Shown here one piece after another: positions 54,494 to 62,600 of a stretch of DNA of 64,000 nt. The notes under the pieces were generated by a model that worked only from the letters and a program-made list of their open reading frames with translations, did no database searches and was not told where the DNA came from. The translations under genes and the position numbers were made by a program. Positions within the stretch are counted from its first letter, which is position 1, and each line of letters opens with the position of its first letter. The stretch covers positions 1-64,000 of the forward strand of contig NZ_LLYA01000153.1 in the NCBI RefSeq assembly GCF_001440415.1, in the 5' to 3' direction. The DNA comes from Bradyrhizobium retamae. Lineage in GTDB: Bacteria > Pseudomonadota > Alphaproteobacteria > Rhizobiales > Xanthobacteraceae.

Positions 54494-54763
54494 TCACAAC
54501 AGCTTCGCGCGGACGAACAGCGCGCGCAAGGCGTCGGTCGCCTGCACGGTCAGCATCGCGTTATCAGCGGCGCCCTGCAGCGCCTGCACGGCCTCGGCAT
54601 GCAGCGCGCGGAATTCGATCCATTCGATCGAGGAGAGATTGGTGATGAAGCGATAGGCCTGGCCGACGGTGGCGATCGACACCGTCCTGCCGTTCAGGCT
54701 GATCTTGAAGAGCGCCCGCAGCGGAGTGTCGGAATCGGCGGCATCGCCCGCAACTGCGGTCAT
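54494..54763 (-). CDS. Small protein coupled to Tlde1/DUF2778 gene
   Basis: This 89-aa soluble protein has no signal or membrane helix after the ATG at 54763, and a regular central region (FKISLNGRTVSIATVGQAYRF, then VQALQGAADNAML). The ATG overlaps the DUF2778 stop (ATGA, 54760-54763), so translation is coupled. Function unknown. Partner, immunity or regulatory role to the upstream protein is inferred only from coupling. Longer open frames start inside the upstream gene. Confidence 0.65.
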   Translation of the reverse strand: MTAVAGDAADSDTPLRALFKISLNGRTVSIATVGQAYRFITNLSSIEWIEFRALHAEAVQALQGAADNAMLTVQATDALRALFVRAKLL

Positions 54764-55761
54764 GACGAAGATGGCGAACGCCGCGACGCGGTGAGGCCTT
54801 CGCGCAGACTCGGCACGACGACGAGCCGCTTGACCTCGCCGTTCCGGTAGGCCTGCAGGAACCTGTCGTAGTCCTTGATCGAGACGCAACCGTTGGAATC
54901 GCCGTTGGGCCCGAGCAGGTAGCTGTGCACGAGCAGGCCCGTTCGCCCGTGCATTTCGTTTTCGCCGATCGGGGTCATGCGCAGCGCCGCGACGCCGTGA
55001 AACAGTTTCTCGCGCGGCTTCAAATCGTAAACGTTCGGCGGGGTCGCGCCGACCATGCGCTGGTCGACATGTGCCGGATTGTCCATCAGGTTGCCCAGCC
55101 CTGAGTGTGCCTCGAGCTTGGTGCCGCTCGGCAGATAAACGGCGCGGGCCGAAATATCGTAGACGGCGGTCTGACTGTCATAGCCTAGCGCCGCCAGATC
55201 CTTGCGCTCGCTGAGCAGCCCATCCCCCGGCGTCAACGAGGCCAGCGAGAAGCGCATCGGCACCAGATCGGCAAGCTTGTCGAACATGGTGCGGTTGTCG
55301 GACGAGACCGGCGGCGGATCGCTTCTCGCCGACTGAAGGTTGGCCAGGACCGGCCGGGATCTCGGGAGCGGGATGGACGCTTCGACTGTCGGGGCCGGCG
55401 GCGGAGGCTGCACGTTCTCCTCACGCGATTGCTCCTCGCGCGATTGTCCGCCCAACAGGATTTCGATGTACGCGAACTCCGCATCGAAGTCCGCGCGCTG
55501 CGGGCGGGGGGCGGCGCGCCAGGGATAGTTGATGGCCAGCGAACGTCGCACCGAGGCGTGGCCGAAGCGCTCGTCGAACGAGGATGTGCTGCCGACGTTC
55601 GCGGATGCAGGCTTGACCAAGCCGATCACATCGAAATCGGCCACCCATGCAGCCAACCCCAATGCCATGGCGAGCGCCGCCGTGCCGAATGCCATCTCAC
55701 GGAGCAATCGGGTACCGCGGCTTGACGCAAGCCCGGCTGCGCTGGTCTTAGCTCTATCCAT
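54760..55761 (-). CDS. Tlde1/DUF2778 L,D-transpeptidase-like exported protein
   Basis: This 333-aa protein has an N-terminal membrane helix (residues about 27-45), a long low-complexity proline/serine linker (about 105-160), and a C-terminal Tlde1 (DUF2778) domain. The catalytic pair appears as H271 or H279 in HGRTGLLVHSY and C292 in SNGCVSIKDYD. Tlde1 proteins include type VI-secreted L,D-transpeptidase toxins, but alphaproteobacterial membrane-anchored versions are probably housekeeping wall enzymes. No T6SS gene is in the window. Confidence 0.82.
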   Translation of the reverse strand: MDRAKTSAAGLASSRGTRLLREMAFGTAALAMALGLAAWVADFDVIGLVKPASANVGSTSSFDERFGHASVRRSLAINYPWRAAPRPQRADFDAEFAYIEILLGGQSREEQSREENVQPPPPAPTVEASIPLPRSRPVLANLQSARSDPPPVSSDNRTMFDKLADLVPMRFSLASLTPGDGLLSERKDLAALGYDSQTAVYDISARAVYLPSGTKLEAHSGLGNLMDNPAHVDQRMVGATPPNVYDLKPREKLFHGVAALRMTPIGENEMHGRTGLLVHSYLLGPNGDSNGCVSIKDYDRFLQAYRNGEVKRLVVVPSLREGLTASRRSPSSS

Positions 55762-55949
55762 TCGTCCCCGGATCGGCGCTTCGGAATAGAATGATTCCCA
55801 AGGGATTCACCGAATAAGTCCCTCCATAATGCAAACCAAAGTAAGGCATAATCGAGACAATCGCTCACGGCTATCATGACCGGCCGAATTCACAGGTTCA
55901 AGCCTCGTATTGGTAAACGGGCCGGGGTTTTCGACCAGCAGAGCCGTGC

Positions 55950-56375
55950 TCAAGGCCGGAGAATTGGATTGGTATTCGGTGCCGGCGCCTCTTCCATCTC
56001 GGCGTGCTCCGGCAGCTTATCGCCATGTACGGCCAGCGCCGGCCCGATCCAGATCGGATCGGCCAGATGATCCCGGCGCGGATTGGTCGTATTCGGATGG
56101 ACCAGAACGCTCAGATTGCCATGGTTGAGCATCAGCCATGGCACCAGTTCGGGGAATATCTCGCGGGCAAAGGCGACCTGGTACATGGCCTGATCGTGCG
56201 GGCCGACCTTGACGTCGTGCCACCGTCCGAGCGTGACCGAAAAGCGCTCGCCGATCCACGTGCGCAGTTGCTCGGCCTCGGCCCGCGTGGTCGCCGGATC
56301 GTAGTAGATGTGGGCGTGATAGCTGGCGATTTCGCCTAGTGGTCGCGGACCGCTCGAACCGGGCTCACCTGTCAT
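55950..56375 (-). CDS. DOPA 4,5-dioxygenase family protein
   Basis: This 141-aa protein is of the small DOPA-dioxygenase family. Conserved histidines are in YHAHIYYD (about residues 19-26), the segment [17 protein letters not shown] (about 51-67), and [14 protein letters not shown]. Such proteins extradiol-cleave catechols. The gene is last in the direction of the degraded P450 half (P450', SRPBCC, ferredoxin), 73 nt after the ferredoxin. Substrate unknown. Confidence 0.8.
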   Translation of the reverse strand: MTGEPGSSGPRPLGEIASYHAHIYYDPATTRAEAEQLRTWIGERFSVTLGRWHDVKVGPHDQAMYQVAFAREIFPELVPWLMLNHGNLSVLVHPNTTNPRRDHLADPIWIGPALAVHGDKLPEHAEMEEAPAPNTNPILRP

Positions 56376-56448
56376 TGCCTTCGCTCCACGCCATCGTTGG
56401 ACCCGGCCGATGATCGCTACAACCGGAGGCGTGGTCAATATGCAGCTA

Positions 56449-56679
56449 TCAGTCCGGAGCCTTCGCCTGTTCGACGATCTCGACCGCCAGTTCGGGACAA
56501 TTGGCCCTCGCAATCCATGCCCGGTCTTCGAGCGTGGGTGGAATTTGGCCAGAGCCGCGGACGCGTGCGTTGCCGAATTCGTCCAGCTCGAACAATTCAG
56601 TCGCCAGGGCATGGCAGCGCGCATGGCCCTGACACTTTTCCGGATCGATTTTCACGATGAGAACGCGGCTTTCGCTCAT
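56449..56679 (-). CDS. Ferredoxin for the truncated P450
   Basis: This 76-aa ferredoxin of the P450-associated [3Fe-4S] type has CxxxxxC in [12 protein letters not shown] (about residues 16-27) and a final Cys-Pro in NCPELAVEI (about 61-69). It is a paralogue of the ferredoxin at 61293, sharing [10 protein letters not shown]. It probably passed electrons to the adjacent P450, whose gene is now 5'-truncated. The start is at 56679. Confidence 0.87.
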   Translation of the reverse strand: MSESRVLIVKIDPEKCQGHARCHALATELFELDEFGNARVRGSGQIPPTLEDRAWIARANCPELAVEIVEQAKAPD

Positions 56680-56683
56680 GCGG

Positions 56684-57148
56684 TTACGCCCGGCCGGTTT
56701 CGGAAAGAAGGAAACGCTTCTCGACGTTGCGCTTGATGTTTTGAAGTCCGATCGCCGCCTCTTCATCCATCCGGGCGATCTGCGCAGGGCTTGGCTCCGA
56801 TGGCCGGTCGGGGTTGCATAACGTCCGCGTATATTTCGTGCCGGCTGCGGTCGCCTCGAAAGTGTAGCGGATGACGATCTTGCCGATGAAATCGGTATCG
56901 GCTTCGACGGTCCAGGCCCTGGACGGATCGCTTTCGGTCACGACCCACGCCAGATTCACCTCGCCGCGCTTGATGTGCCACTTCTCGCGAAAGGTCTCGC
57001 CGCGCAGCAGGGGGCGGTTTTCGCCGTCGATGTGATGGGAGGCGGCGAGCCACTCCGGCCAGGAATTCGGATTGCAGACATAGTCGTAGACCGCCGGGGG
57101 CGGAGTCTCGATCATGATATCGTGGCTTCGTTCAAACGATACGCCCAT
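56684..57148 (-). CDS. SRPBCC family protein
   Basis: This 154-aa START/Bet v 1-like protein has a hydrophobic cavity fold. MIETPPPAVYDYVCNPNSWPEWL (about residues 12-34) starts the domain, and a long C-terminal helix ends it. In P450 clusters such proteins often bind hydrophobic substrates. It lies 53 nt after the P450 remnant and 4 nt before the ferredoxin start, so it forms one unit. The start at 57148 follows an AAGGA site. Confidence 0.82.
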   Translation of the reverse strand: MGVSFERSHDIMIETPPPAVYDYVCNPNSWPEWLAASHHIDGENRPLLRGETFREKWHIKRGEVNLAWVVTESDPSRAWTVEADTDFIGKIVIRYTFEATAAGTKYTRTLCNPDRPSEPSPAQIARMDEEAAIGLQNIKRNVEKRFLLSETGRA

Positions 57149-57201
57149 GGCTGGTCCTTCTCTCAAGTTCTTTGCTGTATGCAAACGGACGAGCGTTCGG
57201 C

Positions 57202-58190
57202 TCATCCGATCCTAATCGGCAGATTGCGCGGGCCTCGAACCGTCCCTTGCGACCAGGTGGTGGGCTTCGAAATATCTAGGCTGAAGACAGGAATGCGCTT
57301 CAGCCATTCCTGCAACGCCACCACCATTTCCATCCGCGCAAGGTTCGAGCCGATGCAGCGGTGAATTCCGAGCCCGAAGGCGGCATGCGGATTGTGCTTG
57401 CGATCGATTACGACCTTGTCCGCATCGGGAAACTTTCCGGGATCGCGATTGGCGGCGGGAAACGACAGCAGCACCATCTGCCCTTCCCGCAGTTGGCAGC
57501 CGCCGATATCGGCCGTTTTCGCAATCTCCCGTGCCATCGTCACCGGCGCATAGGCACGCAATAGTTCTTCCACCGCGGTTGGAATCGATTCCGGCTCCGC
57601 GACGAGCCTCGCCCGATCCTGCTCGTGCGTCGCCAAATGCCATAGCGATGATCCGATCGCGCTCCAGGTGGTATCGATGCCGGCCACAAGCAGCAGGCGT
57701 AATGCACCAAGAACCTGGCGGTCCGAGAATGGTTCGCCATCGGGCGAACGCGCTGCGATCAGGAAGCCGACGAGATCCTCGCCCGGATTTTCGCGGCGTG
57801 GTTTGATTTGCACCTCGAAATAGGCGGCGATCGCCTCCTCCGCCTGCCGAAGCGCCGCTTCGTCGGTGACGCCGGTCTGCAGCGCCATCGTGATCCATTC
57901 GCGAAACTGATCGCCGTGCTGGGCCGGAATCCCGAGCATCTGACTGTTGATCAGCACGGGAATGGTCTGGGCGTAGTCGACCGCGCCGTCGCACATGCCA
58001 TTGGCGACGAAGCGGTCGATCAGCTCATTGCAAACTGCCCGCGCCTTTGCTTCGAGCCTGGCGACGGCCTGCGGCGTGAAGGGTGGGATCAGGACCATCC
58101 GCATCGGGCGGTGGTCAGGCGGATCCGACGTGATCGGCGGCGAATTCACCCGGTAGTCGCTCTCGCGGACCACCACGCGGCGCGACGAAG
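57202..58190 (-). pseudogene. Cytochrome P450, 5' truncated
   Basis: The frame keeps the oxygen-binding I-helix LLVAGIDTTWSAIG, ExxR as EELLR and the haem loop AFGLGIHRCIG, but lacks about the first 83 residues compared with the paralogue at 60015. Homology begins at SSRRV, codons at about 58188, and stops there abruptly. A GTG at 58176 could start a 324-aa protein, but it would miss the substrate-entry helices A-B. The break joins a truncated GntR gene. Confidence 0.8.
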
Positions 58191-58683
58191 CGGCTGGCGC
58201 GGGAACGGCTTCTGCTCGTCTTGCCTCGCCGCGGCTGCATCGTCACGCCGCTCCGGCCCGAGGAAGAGGTGATGCTGATCGAAACGCGGCGCGCGATCGA
58301 GACGCTGGTGGTGGAGAGAGCGGCCAAGCGGGGGCGACGCCGAGCGCAGACAGTTTGGCGAGATCGCCAGCCGGATGAAGACTGCCCTGCGCACACAGGA
58401 TTTCGATGCCTTTGCGCGGCTGGACGCCGAATTTAACCGCCTCTGTATTGCCGCCTGCCGGAACGAGCTTGCAGGCTCGATGATGCAGGTGATCGCACCC
58501 CTCAATCGCCGCTTCTGGTTTACCCATCACGGCCGGACACTGTCGAAGGAAGGCGTCGAGGCGCACATCGAGATCGCGCTCGCGCTGTCGCGCGGCGACG
58601 CCAAGGCCGCACTGGCTGGAACCGAGCGGCTGCTGCGCTATGTCGAGAGCCGCGTCGGTCAGTCTAGCGTGACCGCCTGCTGA
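58188..58683 (+). pseudogene. GntR/FCD regulator remnant, truncated and frameshifted
   Basis: Translation from about 58188 gives RLARERLLLVLPRRGCIV, the end of a GntR winged helix, then an FCD domain ending at 58683. The first about 40 residues with most of the helix-turn-helix are gone. A one-base shift near 58330 separates ERAAKR from GDAERRQFGEI. The 3' part alone has an open frame from 58375. It cannot act as a normal regulator. It abuts the truncated P450 head to head. Confidence 0.78.
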
Positions 58684-58692
58684 AGGACCTTC

Positions 58693-59253
58693 TCAACCCG
58701 TTCGCTTCTGGCCGCCCTCGAAGACGGTCATCCCAGCAGCGGGGTCGAGGTCAACCTCGGTCGCTTCCGTCAGGCGGGCCATCGTCATGTAGAAACCGAT
58801 CGCAAGAATCGATTCAACGATCTCCTGCTCGCTGAAATGCCTGCGCATGGCGGCAAAGACCGGTTCAGCGACGCGCACGTTCTCGATCACTTCGCGGCCG
58901 AACGCCAGCAGCGCCTGTTCGGCGGCATTGAAGGCGGCGTCCTCGTATTTGCCCTGTTCGATGCAGTCGATCTGCCGCTGGCTAACGCCGACGCCGAGCG
59001 CGATCGGAACATGCTGCCGCCACTCATACTCGCCGTGCTCCCATTGCGCGACCTGAAGAATCAGCAATTCGCGATTGATGTGGCTGAGCTTCTGGCGGTG
59101 CAGGATCGAATTAGCGAACCGCATCGCCGGAATGAAATTGGCCTCGGCATGCGCCATCATGCGGAAGATGTTCAATACGACCGGCATCCGATCGAAGGAC
59201 GCGCGCACGTCGCCGCTGGTTGTCGCCGGATCGATCAGGGGAAGTCTGGCCAT
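58693..59253 (-). CDS. Carboxymuconolactone decarboxylase family protein
   Basis: This 186-aa alpha-helical CMD/AhpD-like protein has the central segment INRELLILQVAQWEHGEYEWRQH (about residues 60-82). There, Glu and His fill the usual proton-relay place, but the AhpD CxxC pair is absent. It likely acts in ring-cleavage product decarboxylation or related chemistry. It is in the intact P450 half, with VOC and P450 on the same strand. Confidence 0.82.
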   Translation of the reverse strand: MARLPLIDPATTSGDVRASFDRMPVVLNIFRMMAHAEANFIPAMRFANSILHRQKLSHINRELLILQVAQWEHGEYEWRQHVPIALGVGVSQRQIDCIEQGKYEDAAFNAAEQALLAFGREVIENVRVAEPVFAAMRRHFSEQEIVESILAIGFYMTMARLTEATEVDLDPAAGMTVFEGGQKRTG

Positions 59254-59347
59254 TCGGCTCTCCTTGCGCTTGCCGTTCTTGTTGCCGTTGCGGACGCTTC
59301 CGCGCTCTGGTCGTAACTCACTTCACGGTTGCCGGACCGCGCATCGC

Positions 59348-59881
59348 TCAGCGGCCGCCGACTTCGCGGATCGGATCGGAGCCGTCCCAATCGGCGGCAA
59401 CGCGGCGGATGTGCTCGAAGAAACTTCCCTTGCTTCCGCTGATGTCTGAAATCTCCACCACGGTGCCGGGATGGGCTTGGGTATCGAAATAGGCGAAGCG
59501 GCCTTTTTCGCCGCCGATCTGGCCCTCGTGTCCAACTTTGTAGCCCAGCGACAGCGCGCGGTCGTAGAGGGCCTGATATTCGCGGGTCCAGTACGACATG
59601 TGCTGCAAGCCTTCGCGGCCGGAATCGAGAAACTCCTTGTACATCGAGGGCGCGTCATTGCGCTGCTGGATCAACTCGATCTGGAGATCGCCGGAATTGG
59701 CGAGCGCCACGCTCATCTCCATGGCGGAGTCCTGGCCGCGGTGGCGGAAGTAATCGGTCTTGACTCTGTTGATGTAGTACCAGGGCCCGACGCCCATCAC
59801 ATTGACCCAATGATCCATGGCGGCGCGGATATCGCGGACGACATATCCGTTCTGGCAGACTGCACCAAAGATACGGCTCAT
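59348..59881 (-). CDS. VOC/glyoxalase-like protein of the P450 cluster
   Basis: This 177-aa VOC-fold protein has GYVVRDIRAAMDHWVNVMGVGPWYYI (about residues 11-36) as its opening module and a closing metal-type Glu in GTVVEISD. Members include methylmalonyl-CoA epimerases and ring-cleavage dioxygenases. It lies between P450 and CMD genes, fitting degradation of an oxidised cyclic compound. The start at 59881 (MSRIFGA) is used. Confidence 0.8.
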   Translation of the reverse strand: MSRIFGAVCQNGYVVRDIRAAMDHWVNVMGVGPWYYINRVKTDYFRHRGQDSAMEMSVALANSGDLQIELIQQRNDAPSMYKEFLDSGREGLQHMSYWTREYQALYDRALSLGYKVGHEGQIGGEKGRFAYFDTQAHPGTVVEISDISGSKGSFFEHIRRVAADWDGSDPIREVGGR

Positions 59882-59944
59882 CACGACCTCCAGTCTGCTG
59901 CCGGCGCCGCGAGTCACACCGTTCGTATGGAGAGAGCTCCCACG

Positions 59945-59969
59945 CGGATCGCATCTATGATGCGATCCG
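59945..59969. repeat. Hairpin between VOC and P450 genes
   Basis: CGGATCGCAT (59945-59954) pairs with ATGCGATCCG (59960-59969). Following CCCCCGCAAGCGGGAG also resembles dispersed intergenic repeats. It may end or process the P450 transcript. Confidence 0.55.
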
Positions 59970-60014
59970 ACCTCCCCCGCAAGCGGGAGAGATGAAGCCG
60001 CGCCCGTACTGCAC

Positions 60015-61232
60015 TCAGTTCGTCCCGAACAGCAGGGGCAACTGACGCGGGCCGCGAACGGTGCCTTCCGACCATGTGACCTTGCCGGCCGGATCGAGCC
60101 TGAAATCAGGAATCCGCTTCAGCCATTCCTCGATCGCAACCGTCATTTCCATGCGGGCGAGGTTGGAGCCGACGCAGCGGTGAATGCCGAGGCCGAACGC
60201 GGCGTGGCGATTCTCCTTGCGGTCGATGACCACCTTGTCGGCATCGGGGAACATGGCGGGGTCGCGGTTGGCGGCCGGGAACGACAGCAGCACCATGTTG
60301 CCGGGCCTGACCGGACAGCCACTGACCGTCGTCTCCTTCATCACCTCACGTGCCATCGTCACCGGCGAGTAGGCGCGCAGCAATTCCTCAACTGCGAGCG
60401 GCATCAGCGCCGGTTCCTTGACGAGGCGCTCGCGGTCCGCGGGCGTCTTGGCCAGATGCCACAGCGAGGACCCGATCGCGCTCCAGGTGGTGTCAATGCC
60501 GGCGATCAACAGCAGCCGCAGCGAACCCAGCACATGTTCGTCCGTGAGCGGGTTTCCGTCCTTGTCCTTTGCCTTCATCAAGGTCGAGATCAGATCGTCG
60601 GTCGGATTCTTCTTGCGCTGCTCGAGGTGGCCGGCAAAATAGCCGGTCATCTCCTTCACCGCGTCCATCAGCGCGTTGTCGTCCTTGATGCCGAGTTCGA
60701 GGATGCCGTGAATCCATTTGATGAAGAGGTCGCCGTCCTTCTCGGGAATTCCGAGCATGTGTGCGATGGCACGCACCGGAACGTGCTTGGTGTAGCGCGC
60801 AGCGGCGTCGCATTTGCCCTCGGCAATGAACTCGTCGATCAGCTCGTTGCAGATCGCGCGGACCCGCGGCTCCAGCTTCTTCATCGCATCCGGGGTGAAA
60901 GGCGGCAGCAGAATTTGCTTGGCCGGCTTGTGCTCGGGCGGGTCGGAGGTGATCGGCGGCGCGCGGGCCGTAATCTCCGGGCGCACGTCGCGCACGATCA
61001 CGCGTCGGGAAGAAAAGTGCTCGGTGTCGTAGGCGATTTCCTTCACCGCCTGGTACGTGGTCGGCATGTAGCAGCCGAGAAAGCGCTCGGTGTGAACGAC
61101 CGGCGAAGCGGCGCGCAGCTTTTCCCAAATCGGAAACGGATCTTCCGTCCACACGGGGTCGGTATGGTCGAAATCGTTGATCCAGTCGGTGACTGGCGGA
61201 TGCTCGGGCATGATGCTGGCGGAATCGGACAT
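60015..61232 (-). CDS. Cytochrome P450, intact
   Basis: This 405-aa soluble bacterial P450 has the I-helix LLIAGIDTTWSAIG (AGxDTT, about residues 235-248), ExxR in EELLRAYSPVTMAR, and the haem-ligand loop AFGLGIHRCVGSNLARME with C353. It should hydroxylate a hydrophobic substrate using the adjacent ferredoxin. The ferredoxin reductase must be encoded elsewhere. It is a close paralogue of the truncated P450 at 57202. Confidence 0.92.
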   Translation of the reverse strand: MSDSASIMPEHPPVTDWINDFDHTDPVWTEDPFPIWEKLRAASPVVHTERFLGCYMPTTYQAVKEIAYDTEHFSSRRVIVRDVRPEITARAPPITSDPPEHKPAKQILLPPFTPDAMKKLEPRVRAICNELIDEFIAEGKCDAAARYTKHVPVRAIAHMLGIPEKDGDLFIKWIHGILELGIKDDNALMDAVKEMTGYFAGHLEQRKKNPTDDLISTLMKAKDKDGNPLTDEHVLGSLRLLLIAGIDTTWSAIGSSLWHLAKTPADRERLVKEPALMPLAVEELLRAYSPVTMAREVMKETTVSGCPVRPGNMVLLSFPAANRDPAMFPDADKVVIDRKENRHAAFGLGIHRCVGSNLARMEMTVAIEEWLKRIPDFRLDPAGKVTWSEGTVRGPRQLPLLFGTN

Positions 61233-61292
61233 CGGAGCAATTCCTCTGCTTGGTTCGTTCAGATCGTAATGGATGAAAGATCCGCGACCGGA

Positions 61293-61502
61293 TTATTCTT
61301 CGGTCACCTCGATGGCAATTTCCGGACAGTTACTCTGGGCGAGCCAGGCCTTGTCTTCCAGGCTCGCAGGCACAGAACCGTCGCCTGTTTCGTGCGCGTT
61401 GCCGAATTCGTCGAGCTCGAATAGTTCGGGGGCCAGTGATTTACAGCGCGCGTGTCCCTGGCATTTATCCTGGTCGACGCGGATCTTCAGCTTTGCAGCC
61501 AT
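61293..61502 (-). CDS. Ferredoxin partner of the intact P450
   Basis: This 69-aa [3Fe-4S]-type ferredoxin has [12 protein letters not shown] (about residues 14-25) and NCPEIAIEV (about 59-67). It lies 60 nt upstream of the P450 gene, same strand, so the two are co-transcribed. It starts the P450-VOC-CMD unit and is divergent from the TetR gene. Confidence 0.88.
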   Translation of the reverse strand: MAAKLKIRVDQDKCQGHARCKSLAPELFELDEFGNAHETGDGSVPASLEDKAWLAQSNCPEIAIEVTEE

Positions 61503-61586
61503 CGCAGCGTTCCCCTCTTTGTGGCGCGCATTATCTCGCGCTGCCTTTCGTCGGCGCAGCGGCACAGATTGCCGCAGCACCGCGAA

Positions 61587-61601
61587 GTTATATCATATTA
61601 C
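61587..61601. promoter_or_regulatory. Candidate operator between ferredoxin and TetR genes
   Basis: GTTATATCATATTAC is a 15-bp dyad (six of seven pairs match about a central C). It lies in the 151-nt divergent region in its only AT-rich patch. The TetR regulator is the expected ligand. Confidence 0.45.
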
Positions 61602-61653
61602 ATTCGCGTTGCCGTTGTGCTGTCAAGGCAAAAGTTATAGATCATGGAACTGA

Positions 61654-62292
61654 ATGTCGCCTCGACCCGCACGTAAAGCGCTGAATGCCTACCACCATGG
61701 GGATCTTCGTGATGCCCTGGTTCAGGCCGCGTTGCACGAAGTGGAACTAGGCGGTCCCGAAGCGATCAGCATCAGCGCACTGGCCAAGAAGCTCGGTGTC
61801 TCGCAGCCGGCGCCGTACAAGCATTTTGCCGATCGCGAGACGCTGCTGACGGCTGTGACGGCCGAAGCGTTCCGCCAGTTCAGCGCCATGATGCGTGCGG
61901 CGCTTGAAAAGCCGTCGAAGCAGTCGAAGCTGTCACGCTTCGCGCAGCTCACGCTTGATTTCGGCCTGCGCCGCAACGGTATCTATCGCCTGATGTTCGC
62001 GTCTCGAACCATGGCATGCGCGCCGAAAGGCAGCGAGCTGCATAGTGCAGCAATGGAGACCTTCGAACTCCTGGTAGAGGCGCTGGAGGCGCCCGCTGTA
62101 GAACTGTTGCGCGAGCGGAGCGCTCTGAAGATCTGGGCCTCGCTACACGGCGTGGTCATGCTCGCCGAACAGGGATTGCTCACCGGCCAGGCTGCCCATG
62201 TCAGCCGGGAAGAACTGGTCGAGGATATCGTGGCGGAAACCAAGCTCGCGCTGTCCGTTGCCATCGAGAAGGCCGGCAAGGCTGGTTCATGA
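61654..62292 (+). CDS. TetR family regulator of the P450 cluster
   Basis: This 212-aa regulator has a TetR helix-turn-helix (ISISALAKKLGVSQPAPYKHF, about residues 38-58) and a WHG-type C-terminal domain (LKIWASLHGVVMLAEQGLL, about 161-179). It is divergent from the ferredoxin-P450 unit, so it probably represses it until the substrate or a CoA product appears. ATG at 61654. Confidence 0.85.
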   Translation: MSPRPARKALNAYHHGDLRDALVQAALHEVELGGPEAISISALAKKLGVSQPAPYKHFADRETLLTAVTAEAFRQFSAMMRAALEKPSKQSKLSRFAQLTLDFGLRRNGIYRLMFASRTMACAPKGSELHSAAMETFELLVEALEAPAVELLRERSALKIWASLHGVVMLAEQGLLTGQAAHVSREELVEDIVAETKLALSVAIEKAGKAGS

Positions 62293-62600
62293 CGGCAAGG
62301 CTCCGACGGCCGAACCTCACACTGCCGACAATACCGACCTTTATGGCGGTGCATCGGTTTCACCATGAGCCTCTTCATCGAAACGCTCGCGTTCGAGGCG
62401 ATGCTGAAACAGGTCCAGCTCGTTGTTCCTTGTGGCTTCGCTGCTGTCCGGCATCGTCGCCGCGCTGCTTTTTGCGGCCATCGGCCGATCAAACGAAGTT
62501 CCGGCTTCCCGATAGGGCGGAGCAAACGCGCCACACCTTCATGAGATCGAAGCCCGGATGGCAGCCGCTGCTTGTATTCGCCATGGGCAAATGATCTAGC
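62293..62600. other. 308-nt region with a possible broken small gene
   Basis: No intact gene is evident. The only coding-like signal is the frameshifted hydrophobic peptide at 62365-62515, described separately. The 3' half should hold the promoter of the downstream exported protein. Confidence 0.5.
62365..62515 (+). pseudogene. Possible frameshifted small membrane protein
   Basis: Frame one begins at ATG 62365: MSLFIETLAFEAMLKQVQL. Frame two, one base shifted, then reads LFLVASLLSGIVAALLFAAI, a clean transmembrane helix, ending at TAG 62513-62515. The total of 151 nt is one more than a codon multiple. Together they resemble a roughly 50-aa single-pass protein broken by one base. Chance is possible. 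Confidence 0.3.

Noticed and set aside
54760..55761. Calling the DUF2778 protein a secreted T6SS toxin
   Set aside because: It has its own membrane anchor and no T6SS gene is in the window, so toxin status is not supported by sequence alone.
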